Shown here piece after piece: positions 35,136 to 36,842 of a stretch of 36,842 nucleotides of DNA; the stretch's first letter is position 1, and every line of letters starts with the position of its first letter. The notes under the pieces were generated by a model. That model had not been told where the DNA came from, ran no database searches, and saw only the letters and a list, made by a program, of their open reading frames with translations. The translations under genes were made by a program, and so were the position numbers. This DNA is from Pseudomonadota bacterium (GTDB taxonomy: Bacteria; Pseudomonadota; Gammaproteobacteria; Burkholderiales; Thiobacillaceae). Location of the stretch: contig JAUYET010000042.1 in NCBI GenBank assembly GCA_030691265.1, positions 1-36,842 of the forward strand. The letters are read 5' to 3'.

Positions 35136-36392
35136 ATGGACACCGCCTCCCCCCCTCTTGCGACCGCTCTTGCCACCATCGACAGTCGCCCCTTTTTCGA
35201 TATTGCGCTGCGTTATGGCGTTGATCGGAAAATCATTTCACTCGAGCGGCTGCAAATCATCCAGGAAGAATTCGCCAAGGGCATGGTCCAGATCGCCAAC
35301 TATTTCGCCACCGCGCATCTGCGCCCGGAACTCGAATTGGCGCTACATCGCATGGTGAATCTGATCAGCCTGCATCTGGAGCATATGTCAGGCGGCAATA
35401 TTCAAATCGCGGCGGCCTCGCTGCGCGACAAAACATTGCTGTCGCACTCCAAAGCCGGCTCGGACATGATCAAACGACTCCATGCCATGCCCGATTGCAG
35501 CGTGATTTTCGACGACACGGTTTCACCCGAAAGCCAACGCGCCTATCTCGACGAAAAAACAGCCGCCCATTCAATCCCGCTGGCTGACTATCTATCCGAA
35601 TTGGCCATGCGCCGGGAAAACCAGAATCTGATCGATTTCTCGTTCTGGCTGGCCAAGAAAATGGGCGTTTCCCGGGATGCGATCGATGAAGCGGATGCGC
35701 TGATTCGAAGCGCACTGCTGGTCATTTTTGTCGATCAAGCGGCATTCAAAATCCCGACCAGAACCGCATTTGTCGGCCTGATCAAAGCCGCCCGGAATGG
35801 AAAGACAAAATTCAATGAAAACCGGCTTGAGGCGGCCTTGAAAGAAGCGCCCACGGAATTCCAGACGCTGGCGCGGCGCGCCATGCAACGCTTTATCGAA
35901 ATCGATTTGCCGCAGATTCGATCTCCCGGCAATACGGCCGACAAACTGCTCTACGGCGATTCGGTCACCCGTTTCTTCGTCAATGAAAGCCTGGATGAAG
36001 ACGTCAGGGAATACGACCGCCTGGTTGCCAAGGAATGGGATCGCGTGACGCATGGCGACGCGGATGACCCGGCGGTGCTTGCCAGCGTGTTTTTGTTCAT
36101 CGCGACCGGGCTTCCGCCCAAAGCCTGCATGCTGTTGCGAGAAGCCAAGGAAATCATCCAACGTTTCCGCACCTCCGGCTTCGATTCGCCGGCCGTGCTC
36201 GACTTCATCGAACAACACGCCCCCGAAGCGCTGCGCAAGAGCCTGAAAAAGACCTGGAGCAGCGAAATGAAGATCGAAGCCGAAGAACACCTTTCCGACA
36301 CGGACCCCAACTGGCCGGACAGCCACATGGAGCGCGCCATCGAGTATTTGCGAAAAACCTGCTCGGTCGCCTGGAAGGGGCGGGGGCGATAA
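35136..36392 (+). CDS. Unrecognised protein, gene 5 of the SNF2/J-domain unit
   Basis: A 418-residue protein of unknown family. It starts with ATG at 35136 behind an AAGGA site, 12 bases after gene 4. Sequence appears wholly helical with no conserved catalytic motif that I can name; landmarks are FFDIALRYGVDRKIISLERL, LHRMVNLISLHLEHMSGGNI and VFLFIATGLPPKACMLLREA. No membrane span or signal peptide. Its size suggests a structural or scaffold part of the unit. Its 3' end is followed by 72 non-coding bases and ccdA. Confidence 0.75.
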   Translation: MDTASPPLATALATIDSRPFFDIALRYGVDRKIISLERLQIIQEEFAKGMVQIANYFATAHLRPELELALHRMVNLISLHLEHMSGGNIQIAAASLRDKTLLSHSKAGSDMIKRLHAMPDCSVIFDDTVSPESQRAYLDEKTAAHSIPLADYLSELAMRRENQNLIDFSFWLAKKMGVSRDAIDEADALIRSALLVIFVDQAAFKIPTRTAFVGLIKAARNGKTKFNENRLEAALKEAPTEFQTLARRAMQRFIEIDLPQIRSPGNTADKLLYGDSVTRFFVNESLDEDVREYDRLVAKEWDRVTHGDADDPAVLASVFLFIATGLPPKACMLLREAKEIIQRFRTSGFDSPAVLDFIEQHAPEALRKSLKKTWSSEMKIEAEEHLSDTDPNWPDSHMERAIEYLRKTCSVAWKGRGR

Positions 36393-36464
36393 AACGCTGC
36401 GCCAAACCCATTGACGCGCAGAATTCATGCGCACAACATATGCGCACCTTTCCGGGAACCCACC

Positions 36465-36719
36465 ATGAACACCGTCCTGAAAAAACCCACCAACCTCAGC
36501 TTGCGCATCGACCTGCTGGAAGAAGCGCGCGCCTTGGGCATCAATCTGTCGCAAGCGCTGGAGAAGGCGCTGGAAGTTGAAGTGAAAAAGGCCAAAGAAA
36601 AAGCCTGGCTGGGGGAAAACCGGGCGGCGATTGAAGCCTATAACCACCATGTCGAAAAACATGGCCTGTTTTCCGACAATTTTCGCAGCTTCATGATTGA
36701 ACCTAGAAACCTCAGTTGA
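36465..36719 (+). CDS. ccdA: CcdA-like antitoxin, C-terminus altered by the element end
   Basis: CcdA binds and neutralises the gyrase poison CcdB, and represses the operon. This 84-residue protein has an N-terminal RHH domain (KKPTNLSLRIDLLEEARALG, NLSQALEKALE) and the C-terminal toxin-binding part (WLGENRAAIEAYNHHVEKHG, LFSDNFRSF). The last eight residues, MIEPRNLS, come from the transposon-like end that begins at 36702. In intact operons ccdB starts right here. It is not seen; if it exists it lies beyond the inserted element. The ATG at 36465 is used for its GGGA site and family start. Confidence 0.85.
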   Translation: MNTVLKKPTNLSLRIDLLEEARALGINLSQALEKALEVEVKKAKEKAWLGENRAAIEAYNHHVEKHGLFSDNFRSFMIEPRNLS

Positions 36720-36842
36720 CCGCTCCCCCACCCTTGAGAGACCGCATGTACTCTACGTTCAGAGCCTTCGATGACGTTCACCATTTGGGTGAGACCGCTA
36801 CGCGGCCGATTGCACGCTTTTCGAGCCGTCTGGCCGCGTTGC
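36702..36842 (+). mobile_element. End of a multicopy element (right window edge), inverted relative to the left copy
   Basis: Begins CCTAGAAACCTCAGTTGACC and continues to the window edge. It is the inverted, diverged counterpart of 94-233. The distance from terminal repeat to the ORF start is 25 bases in this copy and about 24 in the other. Confidence 0.55.
36746..36842 (+). CDS. Partial edge ORF, second copy
   Basis: ATG at 36746 with a GAGAG ribosome site opens 32 codons to the edge. Its product shares DD-HH-G and TRPIARF--RLAAL with the ORF at the left edge. Family not recognised. Confidence 0.45.
   Translation, partial: MYSTFRAFDDVHHLGETATRPIARFSSRLAAL

Overview
The window looks like a chromosomal segment of a GC-rich betaproteobacterium (a Nitrosomonadales or Rhodocyclales type is my best guess). 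The reasons are the gene orders yceD-rpmF-plsX-fabH-fabD-fabG and cmk-rpsA-ihfB-lapA-lapB-pyrF-ugd-cysM, a two-subunit pyruvate carboxylase, a PEP-CTERM exoprotein with a sigma-54 type promoter, and a dense load of REP-type palindromes. No rRNA, tRNA or CRISPR array was seen. All family assignments come from reading motifs and lengths; no database search was run.

Layout. 1-233: end of a multicopy element with an edge ORF. 235-4785 (minus): fatty-acid and phospholipid synthesis operon. 4853-9454 (plus): pyruvate carboxylase A and B subunits, a Maf/YceF nucleotide pyrophosphatase and an RsmI-like methyltransferase. 9455-11931: accessory patch with a truncated antitoxin, a PEP-CTERM protein, a GNAT/DUF1778 toxin-antitoxin pair and a small MITE-like element. 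11932-16278 (minus): cysM, ugd, pyrF, lapB, lapA. 16364-18172: an insertion between lapA and ihfB carrying a REP-associated transposase, its REP doublets and a broken hipBA module. 18250-21078 (minus): ihfB, rpsA, cmk. 21415-26714 (minus): a DUF4870 membrane protein, an HD-GYP protein and a YbbP/YbbA-type ABC exporter, with tesA diverging from it. 27385-30512 (plus): Xre/RES toxin-antitoxin pair and an ABC-F ATPase. 30936-36392 (plus): a tightly packed five-gene unit of SWIM-SNF2 helicase, J-domain protein and three proteins I do not recognise. 36465-36719: a ccdA antitoxin without visible ccdB, then a second, inverted copy of the edge element.

What stands out. (1) The SNF2/J-domain/three-unknown operon is the best candidate for an undescribed system. 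It lies among toxin-antitoxin genes and mobile-element ends, and its genes overlap or nearly touch. (2) The two window edges carry diverged inverted copies of one element, whose ends resemble IS1380/piggyBac-type termini (CCTAGAAACC, TTAA-like flanks). Similar ends occur inside the window at a MITE and at the start of the ABC permease. (3) At least five families of palindromic repeats are present. One family has gone twice, in frame, into the ABC permease gene, so two inserted peptides are predicted in that protein.

How the genes work together. The minus-strand housekeeping blocks supply malonyl-ACP handling, phosphatidate precursors, UDP-glucuronate, pyrimidines, cysteine and control of LPS assembly. 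The pyruvate carboxylase pair refills oxaloacetate. The accessory genes sit at the joints between these blocks, usually next to a repeat, so the repeats probably mark where the chromosome has been opened and refilled.
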